64,000 bases of DNA from assembly GCA_029261855.1 (NCBI GenBank), contig JAJDAN010000048.1:62001-126000 (forward strand), written 5' to 3'. Below are positions 34,012 to 42,196 of this stretch, piece by piece. The notes under the pieces are model-generated. The model saw nothing but the letters and a program-made list of their open reading frames with translations, had not been told where the DNA came from and did not search any database. Origin of the DNA: Deltaproteobacteria bacterium (GTDB lineage: Bacteria > Myxococcota_A > UBA9160 > UBA4427). The translations under genes and the position numbers were made by a program. How positions within the stretch are numbered: the first letter of the stretch is position 1; every line of letters begins with the position of its first letter.

Positions 34012-35249
34012 GGGCCGGTGGGGACGTCCTTGAAGGCGAGGTTTTTGTCCACGCGTTGCTCGGGCGGTAGGCCGAGCACGCGTTCGGCGATGATGTTGCG
34101 CATCACCTCGTCGGTGCCTCCCGCCAGTCGTCCGCCCGGCGCGCCCAGGTAGGCGGTCTGCCAGGCGGCTTCGTCTTCGCTCCACGCCGGGTCGAGCAGC
34201 GCGCCACAGCCCGCCTGCAGCTCGAGCGCGAAGGCTGCCATCTGCTGGCGCATGGCCGCCCCGATGAGCTTGCTCATCGAGCTCTCGGGCCCTGGCGTCT
34301 GTCCCCGGGAGATCGCGGTGAGGGTCCGGTAGCCCGAGTACTGCAGGCCCTTGGTGCGGGTGTAGAAGTCCGCCAGGCGCTCGCGAACCGCGCTGTCTTC
34401 GATCGCGGGAGCGCCGTTCAGCTCCAGCCGTTCCGCCAGTCGCAGCAGGTCCTCGTAGGTCGGGCCGCCGGCTCCGCCGGCGCCGATGGAGGCGCGCTCG
34501 TTCATCAGCGTCGTGATGGCGCCGCGCCAGCCGTCGTTGACCGCGCCGACGCGGTTCGCGTCCGGCACGCGCACGCCGCTGAAGAAGACCTCGTTGAAAT
34601 TCGTTGCACCGTTGATCTGCCGAATGGGGCGGATCTCGACACCCGGGGCCTGCATGTCCACCACGAAGTACGTGATGCCCGCGTGCTTCGCCGCGTCGGG
34701 ATCGCTGCGGGTGACGATCATGCCCCACTTGCAATACTGGGCGCCGCTCGTCCAGATCTTCTGGCCGTCGAGGATCCAGTCACCACTCGACCCGTCCCGC
34801 GTGGCGCGAGTGCGAAGCCCGGCCAGGTCGGACCCGGCGCTCGGCTCGCTGAAGAGCTGGCACCAGATCTCTTCGCCGCGGAGCATCTTCTCGAGGTAGC
34901 GCTGCTTCTGCTCGTCCGTGCCGTGCACCATCAGCGTGGGGCCGAGCATTCCCTGCCCGATGGTGAAGATGTTCGGCGGGACGGCGTAGCGGGACTCTTC
35001 CTGCTTCCAGATGACGTTCTGGATGGGCGTCGCGTCGCGACCGCCGAACTCCGTCGGCCAGGTGATGCACGCCCAGCGGCCGTCGGCCTTGCGGCCCTGC
35101 CATTCCTGGGCCTTGGCCACCTGCTCGGCGCGGTCATCCGCGAGGGAGAGCGGGCGTTCGCCAGCAGCGAGCGGGCGCGCGTTGGCGTCGAGCCAGGTCC
35201 GGGCCTCGTTGCGAAAGGCGGCTTCTTCGGGGGTGTCGTTGAAGTCCAT
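34002..35249 (-). CDS. Acyl-CoA dehydrogenase
   Basis: A 415-residue flavoprotein. The FAD and substrate motifs CQLFSEPSAGSDLAGLRTRA and DWILDGQKIWTSGAQYCKWGM are followed by a C-terminal helical bundle ending GGTDEVMRNIIAERVLGLP, as in the large actinobacterial FadE family. It introduces the alpha,beta double bond into an acyl-CoA thioester and passes electrons to ETF. The catalytic glutamate cannot be placed with certainty by eye. It lies in tandem with the downstream-strand SDR gene (same strand, 64 bp upstream), forming a small minus-strand unit. Confidence 0.93.
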   Translation of the reverse strand: MDFNDTPEEAAFRNEARTWLDANARPLAAGERPLSLADDRAEQVAKAQEWQGRKADGRWACITWPTEFGGRDATPIQNVIWKQEESRYAVPPNIFTIGQGMLGPTLMVHGTDEQKQRYLEKMLRGEEIWCQLFSEPSAGSDLAGLRTRATRDGSSGDWILDGQKIWTSGAQYCKWGMIVTRSDPDAAKHAGITYFVVDMQAPGVEIRPIRQINGATNFNEVFFSGVRVPDANRVGAVNDGWRGAITTLMNERASIGAGGAGGPTYEDLLRLAERLELNGAPAIEDSAVRERLADFYTRTKGLQYSGYRTLTAISRGQTPGPESSMSKLIGAAMRQQMAAFALELQAGCGALLDPAWSEDEAAWQTAYLGAPGGRLAGGTDEVMRNIIAERVLGLPPEQRVDKNLAFKDVPTGPQS

Positions 35250-35313
35250 GGGGGGCCCTCGGCGGTACGGGAATGCAGTGGAAGACGGCGGTAGACAGGG
35301 GAACAGTACGACT

Positions 35314-36138
35314 TCAGTGCATCTGGACCACGTTGCCCGTGACGAAGCGGCCCTGGTGCGAAGCCAGGAAGACGATCACCTCTGCGACCTCGTCTGGCTG
35401 CCCCACGTGGGGCAGGGGGCTGCTGGCGAGGATCGATTTCTCGACGGCGTCCGTCACCCAGCCCGTGTCCGTGGCCGGCGGGTGGACCAGGTTCGCGGTG
35501 ACACCGAAGCGCCCGAGCTCGAGCGCCGCAGACTTCACGTAGCTCTCGAGGGCCGCCTTCGCGGCGCCGTAGGACACCTCGCCCGGGAAGCCGCTTCGCC
35601 CCGATGACGTCATGGCGAGTACGCGGCCCCAGTCTGCGCCTCGCGCCCGGTGGCGCGCGGCGTACTCGGCAATCAGGGCGCCGCCGGCTCGGGCGTCCAC
35701 GGCGAACTGGCGGTCGTGGGAGTCGCCGCTGACGCCTTCGATGTCGCGATCGAAACGATCGCCGGCGTCGGGCACGAAACTGTCCGCCAACCAGCTGCTC
35801 GCGTTGAGGACGAGGATCTCGACGGGCCCGAGTTCGGCCTCCACGTGGTCGAAGACCGCCGGCAGCTGCGCGACGTCCGACAGGTCGGCCTCGATCGCGG
35901 TGGAGCGGCCGCCGGCGTCGCGGATGGCGGCGGCCACATCTTCTCCCGAACGAGCGCGTTCGACGCTGTAGCGCTCCGGCAGTCCCGGGTCGTTCGCGTG
36001 TCGCGCGGGGTTCATCCGCAGGTAGGCGACGGCCACGGCGGCGCCCTGGGCGGACAATCCGCGGGCGATCGCCTCGCCGATCCCGCAGTTGCCACCTGTG
36101 ACGAGAGCTACGCGTCCGTCGAGTCCGGGATCGATCAT
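35314..36138 (-). CDS. Short-chain dehydrogenase/reductase (SDR)
   Basis: A 274-residue Rossmann enzyme read from ATG 36138. The cofactor loop is TGGNCGIG (14-21), NAS is at 112-114, and the catalytic residues S178/S179, Y190 and K194 lie in MTSSGRSGFPGEVSYGAAK. The C-terminus QGRFVTGNVVQMH is typical of FabG-like enzymes. It reduces or oxidises a carbonyl/hydroxyl group with NAD(P)H, possibly on the same pathway as the acyl-CoA dehydrogenase that follows. The frame is open upstream but the residues before MIDPG do not fit an SDR. Confidence 0.9.
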   Translation of the reverse strand: MIDPGLDGRVALVTGGNCGIGEAIARGLSAQGAAVAVAYLRMNPARHANDPGLPERYSVERARSGEDVAAAIRDAGGRSTAIEADLSDVAQLPAVFDHVEAELGPVEILVLNASSWLADSFVPDAGDRFDRDIEGVSGDSHDRQFAVDARAGGALIAEYAARHRARGADWGRVLAMTSSGRSGFPGEVSYGAAKAALESYVKSAALELGRFGVTANLVHPPATDTGWVTDAVEKSILASSPLPHVGQPDEVAEVIVFLASHQGRFVTGNVVQMH

Positions 36139-36176
36139 GCTCGACGAGCGTAGCGTCGCGATACACTCACGCGCCC

Positions 36177-37478
36177 ATGGCCCGTCCCGGACGAATCGCC
36201 CTCCGCAGCCTGCGCCGTCTGGCGACGTGGTGTGGGGTCTGGCTCGCTGCAGCCGCCTGCGCGAGCCCGGTCGCCGAGCGTCCGCTGCTGCGGGTCGGGA
36301 CCAGTGGCGACTACGCGCCGTTCTCCGAGCGCGGTCCGGCACCAGACGCGGGCTATCGGGGACTCGATGTCGACGTCGCCCGTGCCTTTGCGGCGGACAC
36401 GGGCCTCGCGCTTCGCTTCGTTCCGTTTCGCTGGCCGGAGCTGACCGCCGACCTGGGCGCGGGCCGCTTCGACGTGGCCATGAGCGGCGTGACCGTTCGG
36501 CCCGAGCGTTCCGTCGCGGGGCGCTTCACCGTTCCCGTCACGCAGACCGGCGCCGTACTCATCGTTCGCGCGAGCGAGCACGCGTCCCGCGCGAAGGGCG
36601 GCGCGTTCGACGTTGCGGGGCTTCGCATCGCGGTGAACGCAGGCGGTCACCTGGAACGAGTGACCCGCGCGAGCTTTCCGTCGGCGGAGATCCTCGCGGT
36701 CCCCGACAACGCCGCGGTCCCGACGCGGCTCGCGACGTCTGCCGTCGACGCCGTGGTGACGGACACCCTGGAGGCTCCTCACTGGCTCGGCTCCCTGTCC
36801 GAAGTCGTCGTGATCGGCCCGTTCACCCGCGACTTCAAGGCGTACTGGCTCCCGCCCGGCAACGAAGCCCTGGCCCAGCGTCTCGACGCGTGGCTGCTGG
36901 CCCGGGAGGCCGACGGCACCCTGGCTCGGCTGCGTGCGGAATGGCTGTCTAGCGTACCCAGCCCGGAGACAGCGCTTCCGCGCGCCGCACTGCTCGCGGC
37001 CTGCGACGAGCGGCTCGCGCTGATGCCCTTCGTGGCAGGCTTCAAGCGCGCAGCCGGGTTGCCCGTGGTGGACCCGGCGCGGGAGGAGACCGTCCTCGCT
37101 GCCGGGATGCGCGCCGTCCTGCGGGCGGCGGCCGAGCGCGGAGTCGCGCCGCCGCCCGCCGACGCGGTGCGCGCCTTCTACCGGGCGCAGATCGATGCGG
37201 CCGTCGAGATCCAGGAAGCGACTCTCGGCGCTCTGGACGACCCGGCGCTGGCGGAGTTCGACCTGGCGACCGAGCTGCGCCCGGCCCTGATCCGGATCGG
37301 AGATCGCATGGCGGGCCTGATCGTCGAGACCACTTCGCGCGCCGCCAGTGAAGACTCGTCTGGCACGGACGTCCCCGGCGAGGTCGACGTCGTGCTGGCC
37401 CGTCACGCCCTGTCGCCGGAACGGCGTGCCGCCATCGCGGCCGCCGTCGCCGCTCTCGCGTATGCTGACGCCCGATGA
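36177..37478 (+). CDS. Exported PheC-AroQ-gamma fusion (cyclohexadienyl dehydratase + chorismate mutase)
   Basis: A 433-residue protein with an export signal ending in a lipobox-like LAAAAC (C28). Residues about 36-265 form a periplasmic binding protein fold (LRVGTSGDYAPFSERG, RGLDVDVARAFA, RFDVAMSGVTVRPERS), as in PheC-type cyclohexadienyl dehydratases. Residues about 272-430 match the secreted gamma class of AroQ chorismate mutase: ERLALMPFVAGFKRAAGLPV, DPAREETVL and FYRAQIDAAVEIQ. If both are active, chorismate would be turned into prephenate and then phenylpyruvate outside the cytoplasm. Its stop overlaps the start of the PhyH gene by four bases. Confidence 0.85.
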   Translation: MARPGRIALRSLRRLATWCGVWLAAAACASPVAERPLLRVGTSGDYAPFSERGPAPDAGYRGLDVDVARAFAADTGLALRFVPFRWPELTADLGAGRFDVAMSGVTVRPERSVAGRFTVPVTQTGAVLIVRASEHASRAKGGAFDVAGLRIAVNAGGHLERVTRASFPSAEILAVPDNAAVPTRLATSAVDAVVTDTLEAPHWLGSLSEVVVIGPFTRDFKAYWLPPGNEALAQRLDAWLLAREADGTLARLRAEWLSSVPSPETALPRAALLAACDERLALMPFVAGFKRAAGLPVVDPAREETVLAAGMRAVLRAAAERGVAPPPADAVRAFYRAQIDAAVEIQEATLGALDDPALAEFDLATELRPALIRIGDRMAGLIVETTSRAASEDSSGTDVPGEVDVVLARHALSPERRAAIAAAVAALAYADAR

Positions 37479-38302
37479 GTGAGACACCGACGCTCCACCC
37501 CTTCAACGACGCCTTTGCCTGGCGCCCGTCGCCGGTCGCGGGTCGCCTCTCGGCGGAGCAGCGAGAACGCTTCGATCGCGACGGCTTCCTGCTCTACCCG
37601 GGCGCTTTCTCCTCGAGCCAGATCGCCGAGGTCATCCGGACGATCGATCCCTTCGAGAAGAAGGTCGAGGACTTCCTGAAGACGCGAGAGGGCGGCCGGC
37701 TCTTCATCGCCCGCGCGGGTGAGATTACCTTCTCGACGCATCTGGTCGCGCAGTCTCGCTTGTTGCGCGACATGAGCGCTGCCCCGGCGATCCTGGATCT
37801 GTGCCACGACCTGATCGGCCCGGACGTGCGGCTCTACTGGGACCAGGCGGTCTACAAGAAGCCCGGCAATCCTCAGGAGTTCCCGTTTCATCAGGACAAC
37901 GGGTACACCTACGTCGAGCCCCAGCAGTACCTCACCTGCTGGGTGGCGCTGACCGACACGGACGAGAGCAACGGCTGCCCCTGGGTGCTGCCGGGCTGGC
38001 ATCGACGGGGCACGCTGCAGCACGAGGCGACGGATCTCGGCTGGCGCTGCGTGGCATCGTCTCCGGAAGCCGTCGCGGTCCCGGCGCGAGCGGGGGACAT
38101 CGTCGTGTTCTCGTCGCTGACGCCCCATCGGACGGGACCCAACCAGACGGACCGCGTCCGCAAGTCCTACATCCTGCAGTACGCGCCCGACGGCGCGCGT
38201 GTCCGAACGGAAGCGGATCGCGGCAGGGCCGGCTTGCAGGACGATCCGGGCCGTCAGTACCCGGTCCTCCGAGGCGGAGAGCCGGTTCCGGTGCCGGCGT
38301 GA
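37475..38302 (+). CDS. Phytanoyl-CoA dioxygenase (PhyH) family protein
   Basis: A 275-residue Fe(II)/2-oxoglutarate-dependent oxygenase. The facial triad is visible as HQD in FPFHQDNGYTY and the distal histidine in TPHRTGPN, with R in VRKSYILQY probably binding 2-oxoglutarate. ALTDTDESNGCPWVLPGWHRRG is the typical core of the PhyH family. It hydroxylates an unactivated carbon, often next to a carboxyl or thioester. It is coupled by ATGA to the upstream PheC-AroQ gene, which is curious as the latter is exported and this one is cytoplasmic. Confidence 0.88.
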   Translation: MSETPTLHPFNDAFAWRPSPVAGRLSAEQRERFDRDGFLLYPGAFSSSQIAEVIRTIDPFEKKVEDFLKTREGGRLFIARAGEITFSTHLVAQSRLLRDMSAAPAILDLCHDLIGPDVRLYWDQAVYKKPGNPQEFPFHQDNGYTYVEPQQYLTCWVALTDTDESNGCPWVLPGWHRRGTLQHEATDLGWRCVASSPEAVAVPARAGDIVVFSSLTPHRTGPNQTDRVRKSYILQYAPDGARVRTEADRGRAGLQDDPGRQYPVLRGGEPVPVPA

Positions 38303-38327
38303 CGCCCGGCGCGGCGAGGGAGGCACG

Positions 38328-38678
38328 GTGAACGTTACGCGTATCTACTCCGGCGACGACGGCGAGTCGCACTTCGAGGACGTCGAGATTCCGTTGAAGG
38401 ACCTCGGTGCCATCGGGATGATCTCGAAGCTGCAGGAGGCGAGCGGGGTGGTGTTCCGCGAGACGGCCGGCGACTACGACTTCGACTTCCATTGTGCGCC
38501 GAGGCGGCAGTACGTCGTGAATCTCGACGCGTCCGTCGAGATCGAGATCGGCGACGGCACGAAGCGCGTGCTCGGGCCGGGCTCCATCCTGCTCGCCGAG
38601 GACACCACGGGCCGCGGGCATCGCAGTCGTTCGGTGGACGGCAAGCCCCGGCGATCGCTCTTCGTCACCCTCGACTAG
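38328..38678 (+). CDS. Small cupin-domain protein
   Basis: A 116-residue protein; GTG 38328 is chosen because GAGGGAGG lies just before it. The sequence is one small beta barrel: DFDFHCAPRRQYVVNLDASVEIEIGDGTKRVLGPGSILLAEDTTGRGHRS (cut in motifs: HCAPRRQYV, GPGSILLAEDTTG, GHRS). One metal histidine pattern is partial, so binding is uncertain. Such proteins often occur with oxygenases. It probably shares a transcript with the PhyH gene 25 bp upstream. Confidence 0.75.
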   Translation: MNVTRIYSGDDGESHFEDVEIPLKDLGAIGMISKLQEASGVVFRETAGDYDFDFHCAPRRQYVVNLDASVEIEIGDGTKRVLGPGSILLAEDTTGRGHRSRSVDGKPRRSLFVTLD

Positions 38679-38766
38679 GAGCGTGACCCAAGACGCAGTC
38701 TTGGGACGCGACGACGCAAAGGTCGCTGACCGCAGCTAGGAGCGTGACCCAAGACTCTGTCTTGGG
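38675..38766. repeat. Two 31-bp direct repeats, each a hairpin
   Basis: CTAGGAGCGTGACCCAAGAC, three variable bases (GCA or TCT) and GTCTTGGG occur at 38675-38705 and 38736-38766. The 8-bp perfect stems CCCAAGAC/GTCTTGGG keep their pairing in both copies while the loop differs. The first copy includes the cupin stop codon. They lie between the cupin gene and a convergent methyltransferase gene and probably act as terminators or a REP-like element. Confidence 0.85.
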
Positions 38767-38767
38767 A

Positions 38768-38810
38768 CTTCGGCTTCCGTCGTAAGCGAAGCCTCTGGCT
38801 TCGCCAGCTA
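38768..38810. repeat. Dispersed hairpin element, copy 1
   Basis: CTTCGGCTTCCGTCGTAAGC followed by an 8-bp stem GCGAAGCC-TCT-GGCTTCGC (38786-38804) and CAGCTAG. A related copy lies at 58014-58057, where both stem arms change together (GAAGCC to GGAGCC and GGCTTC to GGCTCC). It overlaps the 3' end of the minus-strand methyltransferase gene, whose stop is at 38808. Confidence 0.7.
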
Positions 38811-39713
38811 GAGAGTCGGGGCGGCCTTCTCGAAGAACGCGATCAGGACGTCGAAGCTCCAGATCGGAATGTCATCTCCGGGCCACAGCGCCAGGAAGAA
38901 CGGCTCGAAGCCGAACTGCAGGGCGAACTGGGTCCGCACGTAGCGCTTCGGCAGGTAGAGCCAGTAGTTCTCGTAGCGGCCGCTGAGGCCGCGATCTCCG
39001 AAGAGCTTCGCGAGGGAGCGCTCGGTCCAGTAGAAGAGGTGTTCGGGCGGCTTCATCAGGCGCCAGCGGCGGCCGAGCAGGCGGGCCAGGGCGGCGTCGA
39101 AATCGACTGTCGTGACGACGAGCGCGCCGCCCGGCGCCAGTACGGAGCTCAGGCGGTCGGCGACCCGGACCGGGTCGCGCACGTGCTCGAGCGCGTCGCC
39201 CATGAACACGAGGTCGTAGTGTCCTTCGGGCAGCGCCACGTCCTCGACGAAGCCGCGATGGAACGCGTAGCCGCGCTCGCGGATGGTCTCGGCTTCGGGC
39301 GTGACGTCGAGCCCGACGAGTTCGTCGGGAGCGAGTCGTTCGCGCGCGACGTCCAGGAAGTAACCGTACGCACAGCCGACGTCGAGCACGCGCCGGAAGC
39401 GCTTGCCCGGATGCTGTTTCTCGAGCCGGTCGATGAAGTCGCCATACATCCGCTTGAGCCCGGGCTCGAGCTCGGTGTAGGCCGTGTGGTAGCCGAGCCC
39501 GCCGCTCCGCTCGGCGGATTCGGGGTCGTAGTAGTGGTCGGCGTAGAAGCGCGCGAGGGCGTCGGGGGACGGCAGGTCCGAGACGAAGCCCAGACCGCAG
39601 CCGCGGCAGCGGTGAACCTGGTGGCCGCCCTTCTCGTAGAGGTGGCGACCGACTTCCCCGCAGACGGGGCAGTGCGCCGGGGCCGCGTTCGGGACTGTCG
39701 GCGCCTGTGTCAA
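38808..39713 (-). CDS. SAM-dependent methyltransferase with N-terminal zinc ribbon
   Basis: A 301-residue protein starting with TTG. An N-terminal zinc ribbon (CPVCG...CRGCG, residues about 15-40) precedes a class I methyltransferase domain: motif I VLDVGCAYGYFLDVA, DALEHVRDP and VLAPGGALVVTTVD. Such zinc-ribbon methyltransferases are common in polysaccharide and lipid biosynthesis clusters and usually methylate small molecules or sugars. The C-terminal 70 residues after RRWRLMKPPEHLFYWTERSLAKLF are typical of the Methyltransf_23 group. No neighbours point to a particular substrate. Confidence 0.86.
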   Translation of the reverse strand: MTQAPTVPNAAPAHCPVCGEVGRHLYEKGGHQVHRCRGCGLGFVSDLPSPDALARFYADHYYDPESAERSGGLGYHTAYTELEPGLKRMYGDFIDRLEKQHPGKRFRRVLDVGCAYGYFLDVARERLAPDELVGLDVTPEAETIRERGYAFHRGFVEDVALPEGHYDLVFMGDALEHVRDPVRVADRLSSVLAPGGALVVTTVDFDAALARLLGRRWRLMKPPEHLFYWTERSLAKLFGDRGLSGRYENYWLYLPKRYVRTQFALQFGFEPFFLALWPGDDIPIWSFDVLIAFFEKAAPTL

Positions 39714-39752
39714 TGGGGACAGGTCAACGTGAGGCGGGTCAACGTGCGGCGA

Positions 39753-40523
39753 TCAGTGAAGCGGCGTGAACCAGCGCTCGAAGCGCGGCCGGTAGCTCCG
39801 CTCCGGGTCGACGGACAACGCCACGTGCGTGGCCCGGCCGTAGATCTCGTCACGGGCCGCGAAGCCGATGAAGCGCGAGTCGAAGGACTGGTCGCGGTTG
39901 TCGCCCAGGAAGAAGTAGCTGTCTTCCGGTACGACGAGCTCGGCGAAGGAATCCAGCCCGATGAGACCCGGGGTGAACGCGACGTCGTGTGCGTTGCCCG
40001 GCAAGTCTTCGGTGGCCACGAGCATGCGCAGGGCGCGCCCGTCCGGGGCGGGACGGGAGCCTGCTTCGTCCACGTCGTCGTAGCGCAAGGGCTCGCCGTT
40101 CAGGATGAGCTCGTTGTCCCGCATCGCGATGCGGTCACCGGGGATCGCGATGACGCGCTTGACCAGCCGGATGCCGTCCTTGGGTGAAGCGAAGGTGATG
40201 ATGTCGCCGCGAGTGGGTTCATCCCACTGCTGCAGCCAGAGCGTCGTGAACGGCACGCGCAGGCCGTAGGCCAGCTTGTCGACGAAGATGCGATCGCCCT
40301 CGAGAATCGTGGGCCACATGGACCCGCTCGGGACGTCGTTCCAGTCGGCGACCGCGGAACGCAGAGGCAGGATCACGACGACCGCCAGCAGCGCGGGCAG
40401 CAGCCAGGCGCCGAAGGCGACCAGGGGGTGGCGCTTGGCGCCGCCCGGGTCGGGGCTGGCAGGCGAACGGTCGGGAGCGTGTTCTCGAGGCTGGGTCACG
40501 GGGGCGGAGTGTAGCGGCTTCAC
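39753..40523 (-). CDS. lepB: Signal peptidase I
   Basis: A 256-residue membrane protease. GTG 40523 is chosen because AGGAG lies 11 bp upstream; GTG 40499 is also possible. One membrane helix (LVAFGAWLLPALLAVVVILPL) is followed by the catalytic serine in PSGSMWPTILEGD and the general base lysine in RLVKRVIAIPGDRI. The late motifs GDNRDQSFDSRFIGF complete the family. It removes signal peptides of exported proteins, many of which are encoded here. The gene follows the IMPDH-like gene on the same strand. Confidence 0.94.
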   Translation of the reverse strand: MKPLHSAPVTQPREHAPDRSPASPDPGGAKRHPLVAFGAWLLPALLAVVVILPLRSAVADWNDVPSGSMWPTILEGDRIFVDKLAYGLRVPFTTLWLQQWDEPTRGDIITFASPKDGIRLVKRVIAIPGDRIAMRDNELILNGEPLRYDDVDEAGSRPAPDGRALRMLVATEDLPGNAHDVAFTPGLIGLDSFAELVVPEDSYFFLGDNRDQSFDSRFIGFAARDEIYGRATHVALSVDPERSYRPRFERWFTPLH

Positions 40524-40540
40524 GGCGCTGCCGGCTCCTG

Positions 40541-42019
40541 TCACGCCGGCAGGTCGCGTGGCTCCATGCCCCGCACCGCGGCGACGGCGAGGCTGGCGGG
40601 CGACTGCGGCTCGAGGACGGCCCGCTCCTGCAGCTCGGCCAGGGTCCTGCAACCCGCCGTGGAGAGCGCAGATCGCAGCGCGCGCGCCAGCAGCGGCAGC
40701 CCGTCGTAGACCGACCCCTCGTGGGGGACCCAGCCTTCGATGCCCTCTTCGAAGAAGCCGGCGCGCGTCTGGGCGTAGCGGCGCGCATTGGCTGCACGTG
40801 CGCTGCCTTCCATCCAGTACTCCTTGAAGTCCTGGCCGCTGCGGTTCCGCACGATCCGCCCGGGGCTCTCACTGAAGCGCGCCAGCAGGTTGCCGAGCAT
40901 CACGCAGTCGGCGCCGAGGGCCAGCGCGACGACGATCTCGGCCGGGCCGCTGATGCCGCCGTCCGCGATCAGCGGCAGGCGTTGTCCCGTGCGTTCGGCA
41001 TGACGGTCGCGCGCTGCAGCGACGTCCATCAGCGCCGTCGCCTGTCCGCGGCCCGTGCCCTTCATGGCCTGGGTCGTGCAGCCCGACCCGACGCCCATGC
41101 CGACCTTGACGGCGGCCGCGCCGGCTTCGGCCAGGAACTCGAAGCCGTCGGCGGTCACGACGTTGCCCGCGACGACGGGCACGTCCCGCACGCGCCGGAT
41201 GGTCTCGAGCATCTCCGCCTGGTACGCGGTGTGTCCGTCGCTCGCGTCGAGGACCAGCACGTCGGCGCCGTGCTCGAGCAGCGCCTGGACGCGTTCCCGG
41301 TCTTCGGGGTGGGTCGACACCGCTGCAGCGACGCGCAGGCGCCGTTGGGAGTCCACGGTCTCTGCGGGATGTCGCAGGTGCTTGTCCCGGTCCTTCTTGA
41401 AAACGACCGAGAGCAGGGTGCCCTCTTCGGACACGATCGGCAGGAAGCCGCGTCCGGTCTCCACCATCAGTCGGTTGGCTTCTCGCAGGTCACGGGTCGC
41501 GACGCCGACCTGGACGTCCTTGCGCATGCGGTCGGCCACGCGGAAGCCGAGATCGCTGTGGGGGTCGAAGTCGTTGTCCGTGAGGACACCCAGGAGCCGG
41601 CCGTGGAAGATGCCGGTATCGGTGACCGGAAAGCGCGTATGCCCCGTGCGCTCCATCAATGCTGCGACTTCGGACAGCGACTGGCCGGGAGAGAGCGTGA
41701 CCAGATCCGTCTGGAAACCCGCCTTGAAGCGCTTGACGGCGGCGACCGTCTGGCATTGAGCCTCGACGGACTGGCTGACGGGGACGACGCCGATGCCCCC
41801 GAGTTGTGCGATGGCCACGGCCATGTCGCGGCCGGTTACCGCCTGCATGGCGGCGCTCACGAACGGACTCGTCAAGCCGATCGTGGCGCCTTCGCCCGTT
41901 GGAGACCGACACAGGGACGTCGCGAGGGACACGTCCGGGGCGCTGGCGTCCGCCGGGGTGAGGGCGGGAAGCAGTCGGAATTCCCGAAGGCTGCGAGACG
42001 GGTGATCGAGAACGCGCAT
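40541..42019 (-). CDS. IMP dehydrogenase/GMP reductase-type enzyme with CBS domains
   Basis: A 492-residue TIM-barrel protein with a good ribosome site (AGGAGG). Two CBS domains lie at about residues 100-225. The catalytic loop is [26 protein letters not shown], in which the cysteine sits where IMPDH has GSICTT; the phosphate site [30 protein letters not shown] and the flap region [17 protein letters not shown] are also present. It probably oxidises IMP to XMP, but GSG instead of GSI and the shortened flap make it a divergent member, so another purine substrate is possible. It lies divergent from a LysR gene that could regulate it. Confidence 0.87.
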   Translation of the reverse strand: MRVLDHPSRSLREFRLLPALTPADASAPDVSLATSLCRSPTGEGATIGLTSPFVSAAMQAVTGRDMAVAIAQLGGIGVVPVSQSVEAQCQTVAAVKRFKAGFQTDLVTLSPGQSLSEVAALMERTGHTRFPVTDTGIFHGRLLGVLTDNDFDPHSDLGFRVADRMRKDVQVGVATRDLREANRLMVETGRGFLPIVSEEGTLLSVVFKKDRDKHLRHPAETVDSQRRLRVAAAVSTHPEDRERVQALLEHGADVLVLDASDGHTAYQAEMLETIRRVRDVPVVAGNVVTADGFEFLAEAGAAAVKVGMGVGSGCTTQAMKGTGRGQATALMDVAAARDRHAERTGQRLPLIADGGISGPAEIVVALALGADCVMLGNLLARFSESPGRIVRNRSGQDFKEYWMEGSARAANARRYAQTRAGFFEEGIEGWVPHEGSVYDGLPLLARALRSALSTAGCRTLAELQERAVLEPQSPASLAVAAVRGMEPRDLPA

Positions 42020-42196
42020 GGACTTCCTCCTGGGATCGTCGAGTGGCGCGCACGGTAGGGGTGAGGCATCTATTGGTCCAATTCATAATTCAGATCAGTT
42101 TCATTCGTTCTGAATATGATGAGAGTCCGTCATGAGAGTCCGTCATGAGAGCCCGTCACGAGAGTCCGTCTCGTGAGTGCATGAGGAGGGCGCGAC
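42020..42196. promoter_or_regulatory. Divergent control region with AT-rich box and four 13-bp tandem repeats
   Basis: Between the IMPDH-like and LysR genes an unusually AT-rich patch (CCAATTCATAATTCAGATC, 42079-42097, and TTCATTCGTTCTGAATATG) is typical of LysR binding sites and promoters. It is followed by four tandem 13-bp units TGAGAGTCCGTCA at 42120, 42133, 42146 and 42159, the last two with point changes. The repeats end 25 bp before the LysR start. Their period is slightly over one helical turn. Confidence 0.8.

Noticed and set aside
38675-38766. Attachment site or IS end
   Set aside because: No transposase, integrase or target duplication is visible; the repeats fit hairpins at a gene junction better.
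42120-42171. CRISPR-like array
   Set aside because: Units are 13 bp with no spacers and there are no cas genes; it is a simple tandem repeat.
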